This document shows positions 56,593-64,000 of a DNA stretch of 64,000 bases, one piece after another. The stretch is from Streptomyces sp. NBC_00078 (GTDB lineage Bacteria; Actinomycetota; Actinomycetes; Streptomycetales; Streptomycetaceae), in the NCBI RefSeq assembly GCF_026343335.1, contig NZ_JAPELX010000001.1:8990001-9054000 (forward strand), written 5' to 3'. Position numbers and translations under genes: made by a program. Each line of letters starts with the position of its first letter. Position 1 is the stretch's first letter. The notes beneath the pieces were generated by a model. It ran no database searches and had not been told where the DNA came from. It worked only from the letters and a program-made list of their open reading frames with translations.

Positions 56593-58518
56593 CTACTGCC
56601 CTCCCGCGGCGACCCGTACGGTCCGGGTCTCCGTCACCTCGTCGACGGCCGACGTCCGTACCGTGACGGAGAGCTGCCACGCCCCCTGCATGGGGATCTG
56701 GAACCCCTTCGCCACCCATCGGCTTCCGGAGTTCACGAGGGCCGCTTTGAGCGGGCCGATGCCTCTGCTCGGCAGCGTGAGCGCGACATCCAGTTCGGGA
56801 ACGCGCTCGGGTGTGCGGCGGGGGCCTAGGACGACGGCCCGCAGGGTGTTGCCGCCCGGCCGGCCCGGCGTCAGGGTGAGGTCGACGGTGCCTCGGCCGG
56901 CGCCCCCCAACTGGCCGGTGTCGAAGGGCACGGCGAGGCTCGTCGTCCGTGCCGTCGACCTCGGCGCTGCCTCGGTGTGGGCCTCGGCGCGCGGGGGCTG
57001 GGTGTTGGTGAGGACGGTGGTCACCGCCAGCACCAGGATCCCTACGGCCGCTTCCATCGCTGCCGTTCGCCGCAGGGCCCGCCGGTAGACGTCGCCGTCG
57101 TACGGCACTTCGCCATACGGCACTTCGTCGTCGCCGCCCGTTCGCGGGGGCGGTTCGCCGTGGGCCTCCCGCAGCGAACCGCCCGCGTGCCCGACCGCCC
57201 CGACCGGTACGGGCACAGGCACGCGGGTACGCTGCGTCGTCGATCGCGCTCGGTGTCGCAGTTGGGCCGCCCATCGGCGCGAGTAGAAGGCGGCCGTCAG
57301 CATCACCAAGACGCCGTAGACCTTGAGCAGCAGCCACCTCCCATAGGCCGTCGCCACCAGCGCGTCCCAGGAGCCGGTCTGACGCCACGTCTGGTAGACC
57401 CCGGTGAGTACCAGGACCGCGACGGAGGCCAGGGCGACCGCGGAGAAACGGCTCACGGCCCGGGTGTCGGCCCGTTCCTCGGCGGGGGCGCGCCACAGCA
57501 TGGTCACCAGCGCCGACAGGCCGCCCAGCCAGCAGGCCATGGCCACCAGATGCAGGATGTCGAACGGGATGGCGGCCGCCACCTGGATGCCGACCGAGGC
57601 GTGCTCGGCCAGGGCCCAGGTCGAGGCCAGGCCCACTGCCAGCACCACCGTGGCGCCCGACAGACCTGCTTCTCCCCTACGGATCCCACGCCCCGCCCGT
57701 CCCGCGGAACCCGGGCCGCAGCCTCGGGTCAGCAGCCGGAGCAGCGGATACGCCGCCGCCAAGAGCAACAGCCGTATCAGCAGGGCGATTCCCGCGGTGG
57801 TCCCGAGCGTGCCGCGGAGCACGGCGACGCTCAGCGCACGGCCGGGGCCCTGCTCCGACGCGTACGGGCCGCGGAGCGTCAGCAGAGCGACCGTGGCGAG
57901 GACCATGGACCACCACCCGACCCGCAACAGGGGCAGCAAGGACCTGCGGGCGGCGGTGCCGGGCCGGCACAGCAGCACGAAGGCACTCACCCCGACGAGC
58001 ACCGCGTAGCCCGTGTAGTCGAGGTACCGGCCGCACCCGTACAGGATGCCGGCCGCGCTCGCGTTGGGTGAGGCTGCGGTGGGAGCGGCGGCATGACGGG
58101 AGGCGCTGCCGACCGAGAAGACGAACGCTCCGGCGACGGGGTGGGTGTCAGCAGAGATCACGTGCCACGCCACTGTGTAGGTGCCGTGCGGCAGGGCGCC
58201 CGCCAGCAGCACGCCCACCTCGGCCGCGTTGCCTCCCACGCGCAGCGGACGACCGTCGTCCACCCGCTCGCCGGCCGGGCCGAAGACCCGCACCGAGTCG
58301 TCGAGAAGCCCGACGCCTTCACCGAAGTCGAGGACGACCTGCCGCGCCGCGCTCGCCACCACCGCGTTCGCAGCCGGGTTCGTGGCCATGAGGGCGGCGT
58401 GAGCCGAGGCTCTGCCAGCAGTGACCAGCGCCAGTCCGAGCGCCGCGACGCAGAACGCCAGCGCCGCGACCAGCGCTCTCAGGCCCTGCTTCGCCCTGTG
58501 CGGCGAACGCGTCGTCAT
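56593..58518 (-). CDS. CopC-CopD fusion copper resistance/uptake protein
   Basis: This 641-residue membrane protein has a signal peptide to about residue 39, after which the CopC domain begins HAALMATNPAANAVV (mature N-terminal copper-binding His) and contains WHVISADTHPVAG. A CopD-type bundle of about eight membrane helices (about 165-430, LHLVAMACWLGGLSALV) follows, then a linker, one more helix and a C-terminal beta domain of YtkA-like type (about 540-641). ATG 58518 is the first of the copper operon. It should bind copper outside the membrane and move it across or hand it on. Confidence 0.93.
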   Translation of the reverse strand: MTTRSPHRAKQGLRALVAALAFCVAALGLALVTAGRASAHAALMATNPAANAVVASAARQVVLDFGEGVGLLDDSVRVFGPAGERVDDGRPLRVGGNAAEVGVLLAGALPHGTYTVAWHVISADTHPVAGAFVFSVGSASRHAAAPTAASPNASAAGILYGCGRYLDYTGYAVLVGVSAFVLLCRPGTAARRSLLPLLRVGWWSMVLATVALLTLRGPYASEQGPGRALSVAVLRGTLGTTAGIALLIRLLLLAAAYPLLRLLTRGCGPGSAGRAGRGIRRGEAGLSGATVVLAVGLASTWALAEHASVGIQVAAAIPFDILHLVAMACWLGGLSALVTMLWRAPAEERADTRAVSRFSAVALASVAVLVLTGVYQTWRQTGSWDALVATAYGRWLLLKVYGVLVMLTAAFYSRRWAAQLRHRARSTTQRTRVPVPVPVGAVGHAGGSLREAHGEPPPRTGGDDEVPYGEVPYDGDVYRRALRRTAAMEAAVGILVLAVTTVLTNTQPPRAEAHTEAAPRSTARTTSLAVPFDTGQLGGAGRGTVDLTLTPGRPGGNTLRAVVLGPRRTPERVPELDVALTLPSRGIGPLKAALVNSGSRWVAKGFQIPMQGAWQLSVTVRTSAVDEVTETRTVRVAAGGQ

Positions 58519-58995
58519 GCCCAGGAACGATGACCATGGGGCTTTGCGATCGCATCGCCGTACCGTTGGCCCGCCGTAAAGTCGCCCTCATTCCGGGCTG
58601 TGCGTCAGGGTGAGCGATGGGGAGATCCTGTGCGCGGGACCACTCACCACGGACCGGCAAGGCTCGCCCGGCGGGTCGTCAGCGTGCCGCAGCCACGCCC
58701 CGGGTTCGGTGCGGGCGGGTGGACCCATGGGTGACCGGACTGCCGGACCGACTCCGCCAACTCAGGACGGTGGCCCCGTTCCATCCCAACGCCGCGGAAA
58801 TGCGCGCCATCGCCGATGCCGTCGTCCAGCACCTGGAGGCTTGATCACCGTTTCGCGGAGTATCCGCGGCCGGCGAGTGCTCAACCGCGCTCTCCCGGCT
58901 ACGCTCGGCCCGTAACGAACCGGGGGCGAGAACATGGCCTCTGAACTACTGGAAAGTCATCGATGAGCGTTGATCGGCAAGGGCCGCCAAGATCC
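58519..58995. other. intergenic region with one doubtful small frame
   Basis: These 477 bases lie between the copper operon and the PAPS-reductase-like gene. A plus-strand frame 58617-58844 (ending LPDRLRQLRTVAPFHPNAAE, MRAIADAVVQHLEA) has plausible composition, but its start is uncertain and I recognise no family. Confidence 0.4.
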
Positions 58996-60114
58996 TCAAA
59001 GGGGGCCTGTTCCTGCCCTACTTCCGACTCCTGAATATCGGCCGCTACCAAGAGTCGGCAGCGCCGGCCCGCGCCGCTGGACCCACGCCCGCACCCGCCC
59101 GTAGCGCTCATCGACCTCGACCGGGACGCCGTGCCGCTCCGAGACGCTCCGCAGCCTCCGGCCGAGAGCGGACGCCCGGCCCACGTCGACCCGCTCCACC
59201 GAGCGCATCGCCCGCCCGCGCCGAGTCGGGTCCGCCTTCGCCACGGGCAGGATCCGCCGCACGTGGTATAGCGCCCACGGGCAGGCGAGTTCCTCCTCGA
59301 ACGCGGCGAGGCCGGGCCGGTCCGCGGCCCGGCCAGGGTCGAACTGCTCCAGCAGACTGCGTCGGCCCAACAGCTTCGCCTTCGGGTTGAGGCTGACCGA
59401 CGTGTACTCCAGGCGCAGGACCCGTCCGGCGATGTCCGGGTGCCGGCGCATCCGTTCCAGGTGCGCGTCCATGGCGCCCATCGACACCGGAAAACAATAG
59501 AACATGCAGTGGGACTTCTCTCACTTCACCCCGAACCTGTCGTACAGGAACGCTTCGCACCGCTCGCGCCCCCACCTCCATTCGATCAAGGGATACACGC
59601 CCTGGCGCAGGGGGTTCTTGTTCGCGGCCCCGTCCCGGAGGCTGCGGCCCACCTCATCGGCGTTGAACCCCATCACCTGCCTAAACGGTCGGTCGCCGAT
59701 CTCCTCGGCGACGAGCGCGTCACCAACCTCCCCCTTGGCATGCAAGCTGCAGAGCCGGATGCCGCCCTGCTGGGGAACGGTGCCGTTGCTCTCGTACTCG
59801 TCCTCCAACGCCCAAGGGCCCCGCTTGACGATCCGCTCGGGCTGGCGGGAGTCGTCCATGACTGCGATCTCCAACGAGCGGCCGGCCCGGGAGACTTGAA
59901 CGAGCCGAACCCGGTGCTCGCGCAGAAGCGGCAGCACGTACTGAGCGGCATGGGCACGGGTGGCCGGCCACTCGCTCCCGGTGAGCTCGTGCAACACCAT
60001 GGTGCGGGCCGGATCGACTCCGGGGGCAGCCGGGTCCTCCAGCATCTTCACCATGTACGCGGTCGAGTCGACGCCGCAAAGGCACGCGACCCGCCAGGGC
60101 GTACCCACCCCCAT
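58996..60114 (-). pseudogene. PAPS-reductase-like/PP-loop protein interrupted by an in-frame TGA
   Basis: From ATG 60114 the protein has the PP-loop ACLCGVDSTAYMVK, MVLHELTGSEWPATRAHA, and PLIEWRWGRERCEAFLYDRF, then GVK followed by TGA at 59521-59523. The same frame continues without a break: EKSHCMFYCFPVSMGAMDAH, LERMRRHPDIAGRV, ELACPWALYHVRRILPVA, to about 58996. In relatives this position is usually Trp in a WEKSxC context, so TGG to TGA is the simple explanation. The cysteines after the stop are part of the family's C-terminal motif, so the truncated product is probably inactive. It diverges from the PadR gene. Confidence 0.75.
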
Positions 60115-60130
60115 CGCCTAAACACTGCGC

Positions 60131-60163
60131 GTATACAGGCCGCGTATACATGGTGTGTATAGT
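60131..60163 (+). promoter_or_regulatory. promoter/operator of the PadR-ABC operon
   Basis: Two GTATAC half-sites (60131-60136 and 60144-60149) precede TATAGT (60158-60163). The latter is a good -10 box placed so that transcription would start at or next to ATG 60171, giving a leaderless or nearly leaderless mRNA. Palindromic or repeated GTATAC sites fit autoregulation by PadR. Confidence 0.6.
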
Positions 60164-60170
60164 GCTGGGC

Positions 60171-60695
60171 ATGTCCATCGGTAATACCCTTCTGGGGCTC
60201 CTGGAGTCCGGTCCGCGCCATGGCTACGGCCTGAAGCGGGCCTTCGACGAGAAGTTCGGTCATGACCGGCCGCTGCACTACGGCCAGGTCTACGCGACGA
60301 TGTCCCGGCTGCTGAAGAACGGCCTCGTCGAAGTCGACGGCGTCGAGGCGGGCAGTGGGCCCGAGCGCAGGCGGTACGCGATCACGGACGCCGGGATCAG
60401 CGACGTCGAGCGCTGGCTCGCGACGCCGGAGAAGCCCGAGCCGTACCTGCAGTCGTTGCTGTACAGCAAGGTCGTCCTCGCGCTGCTGACCCGTCGCAAC
60501 GCCGCCGACATCCTCGACACGCAGCGCTCCGAGCACCTGCGCAGCATGCGGATCCTGACCGACCGCAAGCGCAAGGGCGATTTCGCGGACCAGCTGATCT
60601 GCGACCACGCCCTGTTCCACCTCGAAGCGGACCTGCGCTGGCTGGAGCTGACCGCCGCGCGTCTGGACAAGCTCGCCGGGGCGGTGACCGCGTGA
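60171..60695 (+). CDS. PadR-family transcriptional regulator
   Basis: This 174-residue regulator has a winged-helix N-terminus (LLGLLESGPRHGYGLKRAFD, HYGQVYATMSRLLKNGLVEV, RRRYAITDAG) and a C-terminal helical dimerisation domain. ATG 60171 is preferred over the frame-opening codon at 60150, because that lies inside the promoter and operator. Its stop overlaps the ABC ATPase start by GTGA. It probably represses its own operon and responds to a toxic compound or signal exported by the transporter. Confidence 0.9.
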   Translation: MSIGNTLLGLLESGPRHGYGLKRAFDEKFGHDRPLHYGQVYATMSRLLKNGLVEVDGVEAGSGPERRRYAITDAGISDVERWLATPEKPEPYLQSLLYSKVVLALLTRRNAADILDTQRSEHLRSMRILTDRKRKGDFADQLICDHALFHLEADLRWLELTAARLDKLAGAVTA

Positions 60696-61387
60696 CCCGT
60701 GTTGATCCTCCCGGTTCCCTGCTCGCCGCCCAGAACCTGCGCAAGGCGTACGGGCCGACCACCGCGCTCGACGGCGCCGACTTCTCCATCCACCCCGGCG
60801 AGGTCGTCGCCGTGATGGGCCCCTCCGGCTCGGGCAAGTCGACGCTGCTGCACTGCCTCGCCGGGATCGTGCCGCCCGACTCCGGGTCCATCACCTACAA
60901 CGGGCGTGAGCTGGCCACCATGAACGACGCCCAGCGCAGCGCGCTCAGGCGCTCCGAGTTCGGCTTCGTCTTCCAGTTCGGTCAGCTGGTGCCCGAGCTG
61001 ACCTGTGTGGAGAACGTGGCGTTGCCGCTGCGGCTGAACGGCACTTCCCGCAAGGAGGCCGAGAAGGCGGCCCTGACCTGGATGGAGCGGCTGGAGGTCG
61101 ACGACCTGCGCAAGAAGCGGCCCGGCGAGGTCTCCGGCGGTCAGGGGCAACGGGTGGCCGTGGCCCGGGCGCTGGTCACGAGCCCCCGGGTGCTGTTCGC
61201 CGACGAGCCGACCGGCGCACTCGACTCCCTCAACGGCGAGCGTGTGATGGGGCTGCTCACCGAGGCGGCTCGCTCCACCAACGCCGCCGTCGTGCTCGTC
61301 ACGCACGAGGCACGGGTCGCCGCCTACTCCGACCGCGAGGTCGTCGTACGGGACGGCAAGTCCCGGGACATGGAGCGGGTCATATGA
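60692..61387 (+). CDS. ABC transporter ATP-binding protein (LolD/MacB type)
   Basis: This 231-residue ATPase has Walker A GPSGSGKST (43-51), Q-loop VFQFGQLVPELT, signature VSGGQGQRVAVARAL (147-161) and Walker B VLFADEPTGALDS. The GTG start overlaps the PadR stop, and the gene overlaps the permease by ATGA at its end, so all three are translated together. With the FtsX-like permease it should form an exporter or mechanotransmission-type pump. Confidence 0.94.
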   Translation: MTRVDPPGSLLAAQNLRKAYGPTTALDGADFSIHPGEVVAVMGPSGSGKSTLLHCLAGIVPPDSGSITYNGRELATMNDAQRSALRRSEFGFVFQFGQLVPELTCVENVALPLRLNGTSRKEAEKAALTWMERLEVDDLRKKRPGEVSGGQGQRVAVARALVTSPRVLFADEPTGALDSLNGERVMGLLTEAARSTNAAVVLVTHEARVAAYSDREVVVRDGKSRDMERVI

Positions 61388-63726
61388 AGACGCGCCAGTG
61401 GTCCAGGGACCTGAGTATGGGGGTCAGATTCGCTGTCGCCGGCGGGCGGGAGGGGTGGGCGCGGATGCTGCTCACCGCCGTCGGCGTGGGGCTCGGTGTG
61501 GCACTGCTCCTGCTCGCCACCGCGGTGCCGAATGCGCTGGCCGTGCGGCACGACCGGGAGGAGGCGCGTAGCGACCTCACGCACGCGTTCAGCGAGTCGC
61601 CGATGCGGAAGGCGGACAACACACTGCTGGTCCGCGACGCCGGAACGGTTTTCCGTGACAAAGAGGTGCGGGGGCGGGCGTTGCAGCCCGAGGGGCCCAA
61701 GGCGCCCCTGCCGCCGGGGGTCTCGAGGTTTCCGGGGGCAGGCGAGATGGTGGTCTCTCCCGCGCTGAAGCGGCTGTTGGAGTCTGGCGAGGGGAAGATG
61801 CTGCGGGAGCGGATGCCGGGGCGGATCGTCGGCACGATCGCCGAGCCCGGACTGATCGGTGCCCAGGAGCTCGCCTTCTACCGCGGCGCCGACGATCTCG
61901 TGTTCAAGCAGTACAGCGGCGGGGTCGAACGCATCGACCGATTCGGCGCAGGGTACCTGAACTCGGAGGAGACAGACCCCATCCTCGTCCTGCTCTCCCT
62001 CGTCGTGTTCCTGGTGCTGCTGATGCCGGTCGGCGTCTTCATCGCCGCAGCCGTGCGGTTCGGCGGCGAGCGCCGGGACCGGCGCCTCGCGGCCCTGCGG
62101 CTGGTGGGCTCGGACAGCCGGATGACCCGGCGGATCGCCGCGGGCGAGGCCCTCGCCGGCTCCGTGGCCGGCCTGGCCTTCGGCACGGTCTTCTTCCTAC
62201 TCATCCGGGAGCTCTCCGGATCCGTGGACCTGTTCGACGTGAGCGTGTTCCCGAGCTATCTGATCCCCTCCCCCCTGCTCGCCCTGCTGGTCGCGGTCGC
62301 GGTCCCGGCGGCCGCCGTGCTGGTCACCCTGTTCGCGCTGCGGGGCGTGGTGATCGAGCCGCTCGGCGTGGTGCGCACCGCGAAGCCCCTGCGGCGCCGG
62401 CTGTGGTGGCGGCTGCTGCTGCCCGTGGGTGGGCTCGGCCTGCTCTACCCGATGGTCGGCAAGGACCGGTACAGCAAAGACTTCAACCAGTACCAGGTCA
62501 CCGGTGGCGTCCTGCTGCTGCTCGTCGGGGTGACCGCGCTGCTGCCGTGGGTCGTGGAGACGGTCGTCGCCCGGCTCGGCTCCAGCGGGGTCGCCTGGCA
62601 ACTGGCCATCCGCCGACTCCAGTTGAGCAGCGGCACGGCCGCCCGCACGGTCAACGGCATCGCGGTCGCGGTGGCGGGCGCCATCGCCCTGCAGATGCTG
62701 TTCACCGGGGTGCAGGGCCAGTACACCAAGCACACCACCAACGACCTCACCCGGGCCCAGATGAAGGTGAACCTGGAAAAAGAGGTCCCGCTCGCCCGGG
62801 CGGCGGCCGACTTCAAGGCGACCGAGGGTGTCGCGAAGATCTACGCGTTCGACGATGGCTACGTTGCCGACCGGCGCGACGACGCCGAGAACACCGCCAG
62901 CGTCACCATCGCCGACTGTGCGTCCCTGCGCGCGGTGGCTTCCCTCCCCTCCTGCAAGGACGGTGACTCCTTCGTCGTCCAGGGTGGCGCATACGGGGAG
63001 GCGACGCCCGGCATGTCCAAGCCCGGCAGCACGCTCTGGTTCGACTACTTCGACGGCGACCCCGGTGTCGTTCACAGGCCGACGCCCTGGCCCGTGCCGG
63101 CGGACGTGAAACAGGCGCGGTCGATCGCGGACCCGGCAGGGAACAAGCGTGGCGGCCTGCTGCTGACGCCGGGCGCGCTGCCCTCAGGCGCCGTACATGG
63201 TCTTCGCGGCCAGATCTACCTCGCGCTCGACCAGGGGCTGGCAGACGCGCCCGACCATGCGCGGAACACGGCCCACCGTCTCGGCCTGCCCGCCGACCCG
63301 GTGATGCTGGTGTCCAGCAAGAGCAACGACACCTACGCCTCCATCCGCACCTTCCTGTTCGTCGGCGCCACCTGCGTACTGGCGCTGATCGGCGCGAGTC
63401 TGCTGGTGTCGCAGCTGGAGCAGCTGCGCGAGCGCCGCAAGCTGCTGTCGTCGCTGATCGCCTTCGGCACCCGGCGCCGCACACTGACCCTGTCCGTGCT
63501 GTGGCAGACGGCGATCCCGATCGGGCTCGGCCTGGCGCTGGCCACGGCTGTCGGGCTGACGCTGGGCGCGGTACTGCTGAAGATGACGCACAAGGCGGTG
63601 GACGTCGACTGGGCGAGCGTACTGTCCATGACCGGTATCGGCGCCGCCGTCACCCTGCTGGTGACCGTGCTCAGCCTGCCACCACTGCTCCGGCTGATGC
63701 GCCCGGACGGCCTGCGCACCGAGTGA
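61384..63726 (+). CDS. FtsX/MacB-family ABC transporter permease
   Basis: This 780-residue membrane protein has two FtsX-like units. A helix near residues 20-45 (ARMLLTAVGVGLGVALLLLA) is followed by an extracytoplasmic domain. A helix cluster at about 195-325 (ILVLLSLVVFLVLLMPVGVF) and another near 350-400 come next. A second external domain (about 440-640) with one disulphide-compatible Cys pair (IADCASLRAV and LPSCKDG) follows, and then three C-terminal helices. ATG 61384 overlaps the ATPase stop by four bases. Exported substrate unknown; antibiotic or peptide export is common for PadR-linked pairs. Confidence 0.92.
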   Translation: MKTRQWSRDLSMGVRFAVAGGREGWARMLLTAVGVGLGVALLLLATAVPNALAVRHDREEARSDLTHAFSESPMRKADNTLLVRDAGTVFRDKEVRGRALQPEGPKAPLPPGVSRFPGAGEMVVSPALKRLLESGEGKMLRERMPGRIVGTIAEPGLIGAQELAFYRGADDLVFKQYSGGVERIDRFGAGYLNSEETDPILVLLSLVVFLVLLMPVGVFIAAAVRFGGERRDRRLAALRLVGSDSRMTRRIAAGEALAGSVAGLAFGTVFFLLIRELSGSVDLFDVSVFPSYLIPSPLLALLVAVAVPAAAVLVTLFALRGVVIEPLGVVRTAKPLRRRLWWRLLLPVGGLGLLYPMVGKDRYSKDFNQYQVTGGVLLLLVGVTALLPWVVETVVARLGSSGVAWQLAIRRLQLSSGTAARTVNGIAVAVAGAIALQMLFTGVQGQYTKHTTNDLTRAQMKVNLEKEVPLARAAADFKATEGVAKIYAFDDGYVADRRDDAENTASVTIADCASLRAVASLPSCKDGDSFVVQGGAYGEATPGMSKPGSTLWFDYFDGDPGVVHRPTPWPVPADVKQARSIADPAGNKRGGLLLTPGALPSGAVHGLRGQIYLALDQGLADAPDHARNTAHRLGLPADPVMLVSSKSNDTYASIRTFLFVGATCVLALIGASLLVSQLEQLRERRKLLSSLIAFGTRRRTLTLSVLWQTAIPIGLGLALATAVGLTLGAVLLKMTHKAVDVDWASVLSMTGIGAAVTLLVTVLSLPPLLRLMRPDGLRTE

Positions 63727-63738
63727 GCCATACGCCCC

Positions 63739-63802
63739 GAAGGCCCCTCTCCACCAGAACCGCCGGCCAGTGTGCTGGATCGTTCAGGCGGAGGGGGCCT
63801 CG
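63739..63802 (+). terminator. long imperfect hairpin after the permease gene
   Basis: AGGCCCC (63741-63747) pairs with GGGGCCT (63794-63800), with inner stems CCGCC/GGCGG and CCAG/CTGG, 13 bases after the stop. No T-run is seen. Confidence 0.55.
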
Positions 63803-63940
63803 GGTTGCTCGTCGTACGGGCCTCGACCCGGAATCTTGGACACGGGCTGTGCGGCTTGGGCCAGGGTGGTTGATGTTGTGTCGACTGCTGTCTCGTCAGC
63901 AATGGGACTGCGTTGTCGGGGGGCCAACCCCCGCTACCGG

Positions 63941-63987
63941 GATTCATTCGCAGTGCATCGGGCTTCAGCCCGGAGGTGAAGCGAATC
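63941..63987 (+). other. nested hairpin at the right edge, possible IS200/IS605-type end
   Basis: CGGGC-TTCA-GCCCG (63959-63972) is enclosed by GATT...CGC (63941-63951) pairing with GCGAATC (63981-63987), and GGGGG/CCCCC lies just upstream. Such GGGCTTCAGCCC hairpins are common at ends of actinobacterial IS200/IS605 elements. No tnpA or tnpB is inside the window, so the identity is tentative. Confidence 0.4.
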
Positions 63988-64000
63988 TGAGGGTTGCGAC

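Noticed and set aside
60150..60170. Earlier start for the PadR gene
   Set aside because: It would place coding sequence over the -10 box. The homology begins at 60171.

Overview
The window looks like accessory DNA from a high-GC actinomycete, most likely Streptomyces or a close relative such as Kitasatospora or Streptacidiphilus. The evidence is the very high GC, GTG starts, 4-bp ATGA/GTGA gene overlaps, CUT1 sugar importers without a dedicated ATPase gene, GH54/GH51/GH5 plant-polysaccharide enzymes, and dense insertion-sequence wreckage. No tRNA, rRNA or CRISPR array was seen.

Region A (about 1.7-26.3 kb) is a mostly intact hemicellulose-utilisation locus. A minus-strand pair, GH3 then GH43, diverges from a plus-strand operon. 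That operon encodes a lipoprotein sugar-binding protein, two permeases, a broken LacI regulator, GH42, a CE7 acetyl-esterase and GH36. A tandemly duplicated secreted GH5-CBM_X2-CBM46 endoglucanase/xyloglucanase pair, a GH51 arabinofuranosidase and an intact LacI regulator follow. Secreted GH5 enzymes would cut the backbone, the importer would take up oligosaccharides, and intracellular GH3, GH43, GH51, GH42, GH36 and CE7 would remove the side groups. A GH31 alpha-xylosidase remnant and a LacI fragment lie at its left edge. At its right edge are two convergent, translationally coupled LacI-type genes, one of which has lost a recognisable helix-turn-helix.

Region B (about 26.5-53.2 kb) resembles a second, decayed copy of the same kind of locus. 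It holds intact GH36, Gfo/Idh/MocA oxidoreductase, ThuA-like, GH51, a DUF5060-type glycosidase and two GH54 arabinofuranosidases. Among them are broken LacI, solute-binding protein, GH3, GH51, GH31 and GH127 genes and pieces of many IS families (ISAzo13, IS5, IS701, IS3/IS481, NF041680-type, IS630, IS1182, IS256, ISL3, tyrosine integrase). The palindrome TCGAAGCGCTTCGA or a near match occurs five times, always in front of sugar genes or their remnants, and ties regions A and B into one probable LacI-family regulon. A second palindrome, GTTCG-N6-CGAAC, occurs upstream of the ThuA/oxidoreductase/GH36 operon and upstream of the GH54 pair.

Region C (about 53.2-64 kb) is quieter. It holds an APH-like phosphotransferase, an ECF sigma factor, a copper cluster (CopC-CopD fusion, membrane protein, YcnI-like), a PAPS-reductase-like gene interrupted by TGA, and a PadR regulator with a coupled ABC ATPase and FtsX-like permease. 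A structured, possibly IS200/IS605-like, end begins at the right edge. No wholly new system is established. The best candidates are the LacI pair with a degenerate DNA-binding domain and the operator network shared between intact and decayed loci.
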